Source: VRUE01 sp963697915 (GTDB taxonomy: Bacteria; Actinomycetota; Thermoleophilia; Solirubrobacterales; 70-9). Taken from it: 64,000 nucleotides of DNA. Location of the stretch: the NCBI GenBank assembly GCA_963697915.1, contig OY969103.1, positions 1,302,001 through 1,366,000 of the forward strand, given 5' to 3'. Numbering within the stretch: position 1 is the stretch's first letter; each line of letters begins with the position of its first letter. The notes under the pieces are model-generated. The model was not told where the DNA came from and did no database searches. It saw only the letters and a list, made by a program, of their open reading frames with translations. Below are positions 51,175-58,604 of the stretch, in pieces. Position numbers and translations under genes: made by a program.

Positions 51175-51936
51175 CTACGCGCCGACCGCGCGCGCCTGCT
51201 CGCGACGGTCGGGACCGAAGAGCGGCAGCGGGTCTGCGCAGATCTCGATCAGCCGCGAGACGGTGCGGGCGCCGATCTGATCCTCGAGTTGCTGCCGGCC
51301 CTCGTCGACGTCCTGGGCGGCGTTGCTGGTGACCAACATCGCGCGCTGGTTCTCGTAGCGCTCGTTGACCAGCGCGTAGAGCTGCTCGACTACCCAGTCG
51401 GTGTGGCGCTCGGAGCCGAGATCGTCGATGTAGAGCAGGTCGACCGAGGTCAGCCGCCGGAAGAAGGCGTCGTAGGCGTCCTCGGAGTCGGTCGCCTGGT
51501 AGGTCTGGCGGATCTGGGTGAGCAGCTTCGGGGTGAAGTAGACGGCGACCGTGCGGCCGGCGGCGAGGGCGGTCTTCGCGACCAGCATCCCCAGCGTCGT
51601 CTTGCCGGTGCCGGTGTTGCCCATCAGCCACATCCCCTTGCCGGCGGCGAGGTTCTGGTCGAGCTCCTCGACGTAGCTCTGCACCGCCTTGACCACGTGG
51701 CGGGTGGTCATGTCGCGGGCCATGTCGGAGACCGGTGGGCGGTCGAAGGAGACGCCGCGGTAGCGCGGCGGGATCACCGAGGCGACGCCGCGGACCCGGC
51801 CGCGGCGCAGGCGCTGCTCACGGCACTCGCAGGGGCGGGCGACGTCCTCGGGGCCCAGGATCCAGCCCGATCCGTCGCAGGCCCCGACCGGGCAGGCCCG
51901 GGTGGCGAACGGCTCGCTGCGCGGGATCGCCGCCAC
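51175..51936 (-). CDS. DnaI/DnaC-like AAA+ ATPase, putative helicase loader
   Basis: 253 residues. The N-terminus has a likely zinc site (RACPVGACDGSGW, then ARPCECREQ). Walker A GNTGTGKTTLG lies near residue 106, Walker B LLYIDDLGSERHTDW near 167, sensor-1 LVTSNAAQD near 201 and an arginine-rich sensor-2 helix GARTVSRLIE. This is the DnaC/DnaI family. Its GTG shares a base with the dnaB stop, so the two are coupled, as expected for a loader and its helicase. Confidence 0.88.
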   Translation of the reverse strand: MAAIPRSEPFATRACPVGACDGSGWILGPEDVARPCECREQRLRRGRVRGVASVIPPRYRGVSFDRPPVSDMARDMTTRHVVKAVQSYVEELDQNLAAGKGMWLMGNTGTGKTTLGMLVAKTALAAGRTVAVYFTPKLLTQIRQTYQATDSEDAYDAFFRRLTSVDLLYIDDLGSERHTDWVVEQLYALVNERYENQRAMLVTSNAAQDVDEGRQQLEDQIGARTVSRLIEICADPLPLFGPDRREQARAVGA

Positions 51937-53357
51937 TAGAACTCAGGCCCCGCGCCGGCGGCCTCTTCCAGCGGCGGGCCTTCGCCGGCCGGCTGCTGGA
52001 CGGGTTGCTCGTGGCCGCTGTAGTCGGCGAATTTCGGGAAGCGGTCGAGGAAGACCAGCTTCGGCGAGCCGATCGGCCCGTTCCTATGCTTGGCGATGAT
52101 CACCTCGGCGAGTCCGTCGGGCTCGTCTTCGGGGTCGCGGTAGTAGTCCTCGCGGTAGAGGAAGGCGACGACGTCGGCGTCCTGCTCGATCGAGCCCGAC
52201 TCGCGCAGGTCGGAGAGCATCGGCTTCGGTGGGTGGCGCTGCTCGGGGGCGCGCGAGAGCTGCGAGATCGCCAGCACCGGCACCTCGAGCTCGCGGGCGA
52301 GGATCTTCAGCCCACGGCTCATCTGGCCGACCTGCTCCACCCGGTTGGCGCGCATGTCGTCGGCGCGCATCAGCTGCAGGTAGTCGACGATGATCAGCCC
52401 CAGCCCGCCCTGCTCCTGGGTCTGGGCGTGCAGCCGCCGCGCCTTGGCCCGCAGATCGAGCAGGCCGAGGTCGGAGGAGTCGTCGAACCAGAGCGGCGCC
52501 GCCTCGAGCTCGTTGCAGGCGCGGATCACCTTCGGGAAGTCCTTTTTCACCTGCCCCTTGCGCAGCTTGTCGCCGGAGATCCGCGCCCGGCAGGCGATGA
52601 AGCGCTGGGCCAACTCGACCTCGGACATCTCGAGCGAGAAGAAGGCGACCGGCAGGCCTTTCTTCACGGCGACGTTTTCGGCGATGTTGGCGACGATCGC
52701 GCTCTTGCCCATCGCGGGGCGGGCGGCGACGATGATCAGGTTGCCGGGCTGGAAGCCGCCGGTGATCGCGTCGATGTCGCGGAAGCCGGAGGGGGTCCCG
52801 GTCAGTTCCAGCTCGCCGGTCGAGAGCTTCTCCAGCCGGTCGACCTCCTCGTGGAGGATCTCCCCGAGCGCCCGGAAGTCGCTGGCCTGCTCTTTGTGGG
52901 CGACTTCGAAGAGCAGCCGCTCGGCCCGCTCGGAGAGCTCGCGCGGTTCGCCGTCGCGCCCGTGCACCCAGCCCTGGATCTCCTGACCGGCGCCGAGCAG
53001 CCGCCGCAGCAGCGAGTTCTGCTGGACGATCTCGGCGTAGTGCTTGGCATTGCCGGCGGCCGGCACCTTGGCGGCCAGCTCGGAGACGTGGTGCTTGCCG
53101 CCCGCCTCCTCGATCTCGCCGCGCTGGACCAGGGCCTCGGTGACGCTCAGCTCGTCGACCGGCTTCGAGGCCGCGTAGAGGTCGTGGACGGCGCGGAAGA
53201 TCAGCGCGTGCTTCTCGAGGTAGAAGTCTTCGCCGTTGAGCTTGACCTCGTCGATCACGCGGGTCAGCGCCGGCTCGGCGACCAGCATCGCGCCCAGCAC
53301 CGATTCCTCGGCCTCGATGTTCTGCGGCGGCACGTGGGTGGCGGCTGGCTGCGGCAT
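51936..53357 (-). CDS. dnaB: Replicative DNA helicase DnaB
   Basis: 473 residues, no intein. DnaB unwinds the replication fork. N-terminal domain PPQNIEAEESVLGAML. RecA-like domain with TPSGFRDIDAITGGFQPGNL, Walker A ARPAMGKSAIVANIA, ACRARISGDKLRKG, and Walker B LIIVDYLQLM. Arginine finger region VPVLAISQLSRAPEQR and the C-terminal IIAKHRNGPIG. The Walker A carries ARPAMGKS where GRPGMGKT/S is usual; the key Lys and Ser are intact. Confidence 0.96.
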   Translation of the reverse strand: MPQPAATHVPPQNIEAEESVLGAMLVAEPALTRVIDEVKLNGEDFYLEKHALIFRAVHDLYAASKPVDELSVTEALVQRGEIEEAGGKHHVSELAAKVPAAGNAKHYAEIVQQNSLLRRLLGAGQEIQGWVHGRDGEPRELSERAERLLFEVAHKEQASDFRALGEILHEEVDRLEKLSTGELELTGTPSGFRDIDAITGGFQPGNLIIVAARPAMGKSAIVANIAENVAVKKGLPVAFFSLEMSEVELAQRFIACRARISGDKLRKGQVKKDFPKVIRACNELEAAPLWFDDSSDLGLLDLRAKARRLHAQTQEQGGLGLIIVDYLQLMRADDMRANRVEQVGQMSRGLKILARELEVPVLAISQLSRAPEQRHPPKPMLSDLRESGSIEQDADVVAFLYREDYYRDPEDEPDGLAEVIIAKHRNGPIGSPKLVFLDRFPKFADYSGHEQPVQQPAGEGPPLEEAAGAGPEF

Positions 53358-53457
53358 CGACGTCTAGTTAAGGGACGGTCGCGGCGGAACCCCACCGCCC
53401 CACCAGCAAACCAGAGCGCCGCCTCGCCCACGCGAGCGTCGCTGCAATTAGGGCGAG

Positions 53458-53489
53458 AATCTTCTGCCCCACAATTGGCACAGAAGATT
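53458..53489. promoter_or_regulatory. Perfect 9-bp inverted repeat in the dnaB/coiled-coil divergent gap
   Basis: AATCTTCTG (53458-53466) and CAGAAGATT (53481-53489) with a 14-nt loop. It is centred about 64 bp from the coiled-coil gene start and could be an operator or an mRNA hairpin. The rest of this 179-nt gap holds nothing else I can support. Confidence 0.45.
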
Positions 53490-53524
53490 TGCATTGTGCG
53501 CACCACGCGTGCGAGCGAAGCGTT

Positions 53525-53530
53525 TAGTCT
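53525..53530 (+). promoter_or_regulatory. -10-like hexamer for leaderless coiled-coil gene
   Basis: TAGTCT followed by GCGACC and the ATG at 53537. The same hexamer precedes parA. Confidence 0.55.
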
Positions 53531-53536
53531 GCGACC

Positions 53537-53893
53537 ATGGAGGCGATGAGAGAAGCCTGGACCGACGATCGCATGGACGACCTCAACGCCAAGGTCGACG
53601 ATCTCGCCCGTCGAATGGACAACGGCTTCAATCGGGTCGATGCCGATCTGCGGGGGCAGCGGAAGGAAATGCAGGATCGCTTCGACCGAATCGACGACCG
53701 CTTCGACCGAATCGACGACCGCTTCGACCGAATCGACGGCCGCTTCGAGCGGGTTGAGGAGCGGATCAACGCGCGGATCGATGACCGCTTCGACCAGCTC
53801 AACGAGCGCTTCGACCAGCTGTACCGGGTGATGGTCGGGTTCAGCGGCCTGATGCTCGCCGCGCTGATCGGGCTGATCGCTACGCAGCTGTAG
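53537..53893 (+). CDS. Coiled-coil protein with C-terminal membrane anchor
   Basis: 118 residues. An acidic N-terminus (EAWTDDRMDDLNAKVDDLAR) leads into repeated heptads RFDRIDD (three near-perfect copies), then RFERVEE and RFDQLNE. One C-terminal helix follows (VGFSGLMLAALIGLIATQL). It would form a rod tethered to the membrane. No enzymatic motif. It resembles many bacterial coiled-coil anchors without a specific name. It is the only plus-strand gene in this cluster and overlaps the convergent membrane gene by 14 nt. Confidence 0.78.
   Translation: MEAMREAWTDDRMDDLNAKVDDLARRMDNGFNRVDADLRGQRKEMQDRFDRIDDRFDRIDDRFDRIDGRFERVEERINARIDDRFDQLNERFDQLYRVMVGFSGLMLAALIGLIATQL
53678..53740 (+). repeat. 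Tandem 21-bp repeat, three copies
   Basis: CGCTTCGACCGAATCGACGAC at 53678-53698 and 53699-53719, and with one mismatch at 53720-53740. It encodes the RFDRIDD heptads and may vary in copy number between strains. Confidence 0.92.
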
Positions 53894-54506
53894 CGGGCTC
53901 GGCGGGCGGCAGGGCGCCGGCCTCCTCCTGGCGCTGCTCGCCGCGGCGCAGCATGCGCTGGGTGAGGATCGCGATGCTGAGGATCGCCGTGGCGCCGAGG
54001 CTGAGCTGCACGCTGAGCAGGCCTTCGCGGGTCCAGTAGACGTCGCGCAGGTCGAGCAGCAGCGCCGCCTCGTCGAAGGTAAGGCCCATGCCGATCCCCA
54101 TTGGCACCGCGAGGCGGTCCTCGAGTGTGTCGTTCTCGGTGAGCAGCGCCGCGGTGCCGGAGCTGAAGGCGATCAGGATGCCGGGCACGAAGTGGTGGAT
54201 GTGGCGGCCGCCGACGGTGACGTTCTGGAAGGGCCACCACTTGTCGCGGATCCCCCAGGTCGAGATCCGGACCAGGGTGAAGGCGCCGAGGAAGCCAGCG
54301 AGGAGGTTGAACAGCACCGTCTCGCTGCGCGGCGTCGCTTCGTAGCCGCTGACCGCGACGTTGACGGTGTCGAGGGCAGCCGCAGGGGCGGCTTCGACCA
54401 GATGTTCGCCGTCGCCGGGCTGGTGTGAGCGCCGCGCCAGCAGCCTTCCGAACTGTCCCGCCAGGACCGTCCCGGCGCCGCCCAGGGCGACTACCGCAAG
54501 CCCCAC
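53880..54506 (-). CDS. Conserved polytopic membrane protein, unknown function
   Basis: 208 residues with about five helices. Distinctive polar motifs sit within membrane segments: GGRHIHHFVPGI near residue 98 and GIGMGLTFDEAALLLDLRDV near 137, the latter with several acidic residues. The paired histidines and acids could bind a metal, but this is inference. I do not know a function. GTG 54506; it lies downstream of rplI on the same strand with an 85-nt gap. Confidence 0.76.
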   Translation of the reverse strand: MGLAVVALGGAGTVLAGQFGRLLARRSHQPGDGEHLVEAAPAAALDTVNVAVSGYEATPRSETVLFNLLAGFLGAFTLVRISTWGIRDKWWPFQNVTVGGRHIHHFVPGILIAFSSGTAALLTENDTLEDRLAVPMGIGMGLTFDEAALLLDLRDVYWTREGLLSVQLSLGATAILSIAILTQRMLRRGEQRQEEAGALPPAEPATAA

Positions 54507-54591
54507 CGTCGCCCGCTCCGATCGCGCCCAGCCAAACCGCGTCCGCGCCCTTGCGCGACGGGTGAGGCGAGTCGGGAGTCGCCGCAGTGGC

Positions 54592-55047
54592 CTAGCTCTC
54601 CTCGGCGGCGACGATCGTCTTCACCGTGGCGACCGTGCTGTCGGCCAGCTCGATCTCGACCATGTGGGTGCCGACCTCGCGGATCGGCTGCTCGAGCCGG
54701 ACTTTGCGACGGTCGATGCGCAGGTCGCGCGCCTCGCGGATCGCCTCGACGATCTCCTTGGCGCCGACCGAGCCGAACAGTTTGCCGCCGTCGTCCGCAC
54801 GCTGCTGGATCGTCAAGACCGTCTTCGAGAGCAGCGAGGCCGCCTGCGCTTCACGCTCGGCCCGCTGGCGCTCGAGCTTCTCGGCCGCCGCCTGGCGCCG
54901 CTGCGCCTGCTCGAGCGCGCCGGGCGTAGCCGGCGCCGCCAGCTTGCGCGGGATCAAGTAATTGCGCAGGTAGCCCGGCGCGACGTCGACCGGTTCACCG
55001 CGCCGCCCGAGGCTGTCGACGTCCTCGAGGAGGATCGCCTGCGCCAT
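54592..55047 (-). CDS. rplI: 50S ribosomal protein L9
   Basis: 151 residues. N-terminal domain MAQAILLEDVDSLGRRGEPV, then VAPGYLRNYLIPRKLAAPAT, the classic L9 signature. A long connecting helix (QRRQAAAEKLERQRAEREAQ) joins it to the C-terminal domain with GKLFGSVGAKEIVEAI. Its ATG shares one base with the rpsR stop. Confidence 0.96.
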   Translation of the reverse strand: MAQAILLEDVDSLGRRGEPVDVAPGYLRNYLIPRKLAAPATPGALEQAQRRQAAAEKLERQRAEREAQAASLLSKTVLTIQQRADDGGKLFGSVGAKEIVEAIREARDLRIDRRKVRLEQPIREVGTHMVEIELADSTVATVKTIVAAEES

Positions 55048-55310
55048 CAGCGCTCTCCGACGTAGGGCAGCAGGGCGATCTCACGCGCCCGCTTGACTGC
55101 CACCGAGAGCTGCCGCTGGTGCTTGCGCGAGAGGCCGGTGACGCGGCGACCGCGCGTCTTCCCCTTGTCGGAGAGGAAGCGCCGCAGCAGGTTCAGATCC
55201 TTGTAGTCGACGGATTCCGAGTTGATCCGCGTGTATTTACGCGGCCTGACTCGCTCCGCTCCACGCCTGCCGCGCCGCGGTGCCGCTCCGTTGTCTCGCT
55301 CTCGGGCCAT
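55047..55310 (-). CDS. rpsR: 30S ribosomal protein S18
   Basis: 87 residues. Core motif VDYKDLNLLRRFLSDKGK followed by RRVTGLSRKHQRQLSVAVKR and ALLPYVGE is diagnostic of S18. The N-terminus is basic and lacks the zinc cysteines of C+ paralogues. It lies between ssb and rplI, the usual order. Confidence 0.96.
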   Translation of the reverse strand: MARERDNGAAPRRGRRGAERVRPRKYTRINSESVDYKDLNLLRRFLSDKGKTRGRRVTGLSRKHQRQLSVAVKRAREIALLPYVGER

Positions 55311-55372
55311 ATGCGGCCCGGGATGCTACAGACCTGGCGGCGAAGGACGCCGCATGGCAACGCCCGAGACCG

Positions 55373-55834
55373 TTAGAAGGGGATGTCGTCGTCCCCGCCG
55401 CCTCCACCGCCGCCTGCGGGAGCGGCGTCGTAATCGGAGGTATTGGCGGGCGTGTCGCTGCGCGGGGTGAAGCCGTTGCCGTTCTCACCGCCACCGTCGC
55501 GCGAGCCGAGGAACTGGACCGAGTTGGCGATGACTTCGACGGTCTGCCGTTTGTTGCCCTCTTTGTCCTCCCACTCGCGCCAGTCGAGCCGGCCTTCGAT
55601 TCCGACCGGGCGGCCCTTGGAGAGATAGTTGGCGCAGTTCTCGCCCTGCGCCCCCCAGACCGTCACGTCGAAGTAGTTGGGCTTGTCGACCCAGTTGCCG
55701 CTCTGGTCTTTGCGGCGGCTGTTGACGGCCACCCGCAGCTTGCAGACCGACGTTCCCCCCGGCGTGCTGCGCAGCTCAGGGTCGCGGGTCAGGTTCCCGG
55801 TGATGACCACCACATTGATATTCGAAGCCGCCAC
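55373..55834 (-). CDS. ssb: Single-stranded DNA-binding protein
   Basis: 153 residues from GTG 55834, chosen because GAGGAG lies 8 nt upstream and homologues start here; a GTG at 55843 adds three residues. OB fold with NVVVITGNLTRDPELRSTPG, NYFDVTVWGAQGENCANYLS and GRPVGIEGRLDWREWED. The Gly-rich tail ends in DDDIPF, the acidic tip that recruits partner proteins. Between rpsF and rpsR. Confidence 0.96.
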   Translation of the reverse strand: MAASNINVVVITGNLTRDPELRSTPGGTSVCKLRVAVNSRRKDQSGNWVDKPNYFDVTVWGAQGENCANYLSKGRPVGIEGRLDWREWEDKEGNKRQTVEVIANSVQFLGSRDGGGENGNGFTPRSDTPANTSDYDAAPAGGGGGGGDDDIPF

Positions 55835-55935
55835 GGCTCTCACTCCTCTGGATTCGCTTGTCGAGACTCCAGTCTAAGAGCGGGGGCGGCGCGACTCTCC
55901 CCCCTGAAACCGGAATCTGCGCGAAAAGGTGGCCG

Positions 55936-56475
55936 CTACTCGTCGGCGCCCGAGGGCTCGCCCTCGGCGCCACCCTCGGCCGGGGCCTCGGGGGCCTCGG
56001 TCTCAGCCGCGGGCTCCGCGACGACCGGGGCGGGCTCCGTGGCGGCGGCGGGCTCAGGCGAGGCAGGCTCGGCGGCGGGCTCGGGTGCGGCGGCCGGCGG
56101 CGCCGGCGCCGCCTCGGTGGGCCGCTCACGCGAGGCGCCGGGACCGGGGGCGCTGGTCGCGGGCGGGACCACGATCGGCGTGTCGGCGTCGACTTTGAAG
56201 ATCCGGAAGCGCAGCACGCCGTCGGCGATCTTGAGGCTGTGGTCGAGCTGCTCGAGCAGCGGCGGTTGGGCCTCGAAGCGGAACCAGCGGTAGTCGGCCT
56301 CGTTGCTCTTGCCGATTTCGTAGGCCAGCTTGCGCAGGCCCCAGGCGTTCTCGTGCTTGAGCGTCCCGTCGGCCTCGATCTTGCCCTTCGCCTCGTTGGC
56401 GACAGCGTCGCGGGCCGGGGCATCCTGCCCCGGATCCAGCATCAAGACCAGCTCGTATTCGCGTGTTGCTGCCAA
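55936..56475 (-). CDS. rpsF: 30S ribosomal protein S6 with long acidic C-terminal extension
   Basis: 179 residues; normal S6 is about 95-135. The S6 core is clear: REYELVLMLDPGQ at the start, GLRKLAYEIGKSNEADYRWF and VLRFRIFKVD. After residue 105 comes a tail of about 75 residues rich in Ala, Pro and Glu (EAAPAPPAAAPEPAAEPASP), of unknown role. TTG start 56475. A TATAGT about 11 nt upstream could be the -10. First gene of rpsF-ssb-rpsR-rplI. Confidence 0.94.
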   Translation of the reverse strand: MAATREYELVLMLDPGQDAPARDAVANEAKGKIEADGTLKHENAWGLRKLAYEIGKSNEADYRWFRFEAQPPLLEQLDHSLKIADGVLRFRIFKVDADTPIVVPPATSAPGPGASRERPTEAAPAPPAAAPEPAAEPASPEPAAATEPAPVVAEPAAETEAPEAPAEGGAEGEPSGADE

Positions 56476-56493
56476 AACGGCGTCGGACTATAG

Positions 56494-56949
56494 CTAGCGG
56501 GGCGCGAACTCCATTGATCCGTCGTCTGGAGGGGGTGGAATGGGCGCCGGTGCTGGGGCTGGTTCTGCCACGGGCGGGGGCGGTCCTGGGACCGGCGTAA
56601 GGGCGGGCGGGTCCTGTCGCGGGGTGGGGGTGCCTCGCTTGGGCTGCGATCTTCTCCGGGCGGAGGGACGATGCGCGCGGCGCTTCGCAGCCTTGCCCTC
56701 CGAAGACTCCGCCCGGCGCGAGACACCCCCACCCCACGCCTCCCGCCCGACTCTCAGCGGTGGCAGACGTCTCATCGCGCGGGGTGGGTGGGCTGGAGTC
56801 GCGACGACGCGCGGCAGGCCAACGTCGGGCGGCAAAGGCTCGGGCGGGGGAGGCGCCAACAACGTCGGGATGAGCTGCAGCAGGGTCAATGCGGCGACGA
56901 CCACGACGATGCCTTTGGCTGCCTGCTGCCACTGAACCCTCAAGCTCAC
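56494..56949 (-). CDS. Membrane-anchored proline/arginine-rich protein, unknown function
   Basis: 151 residues. One N-terminal helix (GIVVVVAALTLLQLIPTLLA, residues 13-32) is followed by a low-complexity tail: Pro-rich, then Arg-rich, then PPPPVAEPAPAPAPIPPPPD. No domain is visible. GTG 56949. It precedes rpsF by 18 nt on the same strand. The open frame could be partly compositional, but the signal-anchor and spacing argue for a real gene. Confidence 0.6.
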   Translation of the reverse strand: MSLRVQWQQAAKGIVVVVAALTLLQLIPTLLAPPPPEPLPPDVGLPRVVATPAHPPRAMRRLPPLRVGREAWGGGVSRRAESSEGKAAKRRAHRPSARRRSQPKRGTPTPRQDPPALTPVPGPPPPVAEPAPAPAPIPPPPDDGSMEFAPR

Positions 56950-57001
56950 TCAGCGTTAAGCCCCTACCTCGCGGAGTTCTCCCCTGTGACGCTGATCCAG
57001 A

Positions 57002-57107
57002 GGGGTCAGGTGTCCCTCTAAGCGGCTTGTACTTTTTCTAGGGTGCGGCCGGCGGACGACCGCCGCGTGTCTTCAGAAAAAGTTGAGCGTGAGGGACACC
57101 CGACCCC
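57002..57107. repeat. Nested palindromic element (REP/BIME-like)
   Basis: Outer arms GGGGTCAGGTGTCCCTC (57002-57018) and 57091-57107 match at 16 of 17 pairs. Middle arms ACTTTTTCT (57031-57039) and AGAAAAAGT (57075-57083) are perfect. The inner hairpin CGGCGG-ACGA-CCGCCG (57050-57065) is also perfect. It ends one base before the otsA stop codon. The form suggests a REP-type repeat; no transposase is nearby. Confidence 0.75.
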
Positions 57108-58574
57108 CTACGCAACGGCTTCGCGCAACTCGGCGATGTCGTGGAGCTGCTCGTCTACCCAGTCGCCGGGGTTGCGGGAGAAGATGATCTCCTTCAGGTG
57201 CTGGGCCCGCAGGCGGCGCTCCTCGGGGTCCATGGTCAGGGCCCGGTAGATCGCGTCGGCCTGCTCCTGGATGTCGAAGGGGTTGACCGAGAGCACGCAG
57301 TCGGCCAGCTCCTCGTGGGAGCCGGTGTTCTCGGAGAGCATCAGCACGCCGTCGCGGGTGTTGACCGCCGGCGCCTCCTTGGCGACCAGGTTCATCCCGT
57401 CGAAGATCGAGTTGACCATCAAGAGGTCGAAGTGCTTGTAGCGGGCGACCGCCTCGGGGAAGTTCTCGTAGATCTTGAGGTCGATCGGCATCCAGTCGGT
57501 GGTCCCGTGGCGGTGGTTGACGACCGCGACCAGCGCCTCGATCCGCTCCAGGTACTCGGCGTACTCGGGGACGTCCTGGCGCGAGGGCTGCAGGTGGCCG
57601 ATGAAGGTGACCTTTTCGCGGAACTCGGGGTGCTGGGTGAGGAAGGTGTCGAAGGCGGTGAAGCCGCGCAGCACGTTCTTGGAGAGGTCGGCGCGATCGA
57701 CGCGGATGATCAGGTACTCGCGGCGGCGCTCCAGCACCTCGCGCTCGGCCGCGGCCACCTCGGGCGACTCGGCCGCGCGCCGCAGCCGCTCGGCGTCGAT
57801 CGAGAGCGGGTAGGCGCGGCACAGGGTCTGGCCGCCCGCGTGGCGCACCAGGGAGCGCTCGTAGTCGACGTCGACCTCGAGCAGTTCGTCGCAGCAGCGG
57901 ATGAAGTTGATGCAGTAGGCGTGCGTGTGGAAGCCGATGATGTCGTTGGCGAGCATGCCGCGGAAGATCGCCTCGCGGATCCGGCCGGGCAGGATCCGCC
58001 AGCTGTCCGGCTGCGACCAGGGGATGTGGACGAAGTGGTGCAGGAAGGCGTCGGGCCGCGCCGCGCGGATCATCCCCGGGGCGGTGTAGAGGTGGTAGTC
58101 GTGGAGCATCACCAGCGGCCGCTCGCGCCCCTCGATCTGGCGCAGCACCGCCTCGGCGATGTCGCGGTTGACCGCCTGGTAGCCCTCGTCCCAGGCGTCG
58201 AGCTCCTCCTGGCGGATGTCGGGGGCGTTGGAGAGGTCCCAGAGGTAGTGCTGGATGAACCAGAGGATCGGGTTGGCGATCACGTTGTAGAAGCGGTCGT
58301 AGGCGACGGGGTCGCTGCCGACCATCAGCACCCGGTACTCGATGCCGTCGATCTCCAACTCGACCGGGCCGCCGCGCTCCTCGGAGACGGCGACGTCCTC
58401 GTCGGTCATCGCCGAGGCGATCCAGAGCGCCTCGCGGTGGGAGACGAGGCCCGAGAGCGCCGTGACCAGGCCACCACCACCGCGGCGCACGGTGCGCTCA
58501 CCCGCCTCGTCACGCTCGAACTGGGCGGGTCCGCGGTTGGAGACGATGATCAGGGGATCGTGGGTCTCCGCCAT
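57108..58574 (-). CDS. otsA: Trehalose-6-phosphate synthase (GT20)
   Basis: 488 residues. OtsA transfers glucose from a nucleotide sugar to glucose-6-phosphate. IVSNRGPAQF at the N-terminus, GGGGLVTALSGL, MLHDYHLYTAPGMI, FVHIPWSQPDSWRILPGR, IIRVDRADLSKNVLRG (phosphate-binding Arg/Lys) and LMVNSIFDGMNLVAKEAP are all typical. No OtsB phosphatase domain is fused or adjacent. A glucosylglycerol-phosphate synthase specificity cannot be excluded. It lies 30 nt downstream of treT. Confidence 0.92.
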   Translation of the reverse strand: MAETHDPLIIVSNRGPAQFERDEAGERTVRRGGGGLVTALSGLVSHREALWIASAMTDEDVAVSEERGGPVELEIDGIEYRVLMVGSDPVAYDRFYNVIANPILWFIQHYLWDLSNAPDIRQEELDAWDEGYQAVNRDIAEAVLRQIEGRERPLVMLHDYHLYTAPGMIRAARPDAFLHHFVHIPWSQPDSWRILPGRIREAIFRGMLANDIIGFHTHAYCINFIRCCDELLEVDVDYERSLVRHAGGQTLCRAYPLSIDAERLRRAAESPEVAAAEREVLERRREYLIIRVDRADLSKNVLRGFTAFDTFLTQHPEFREKVTFIGHLQPSRQDVPEYAEYLERIEALVAVVNHRHGTTDWMPIDLKIYENFPEAVARYKHFDLLMVNSIFDGMNLVAKEAPAVNTRDGVLMLSENTGSHEELADCVLSVNPFDIQEQADAIYRALTMDPEERRLRAQHLKEIIFSRNPGDWVDEQLHDIAELREAVA

Positions 58575-58604
58575 CGCCCCACCCTACCCCGAGGGGGGCG
58601 GAAC

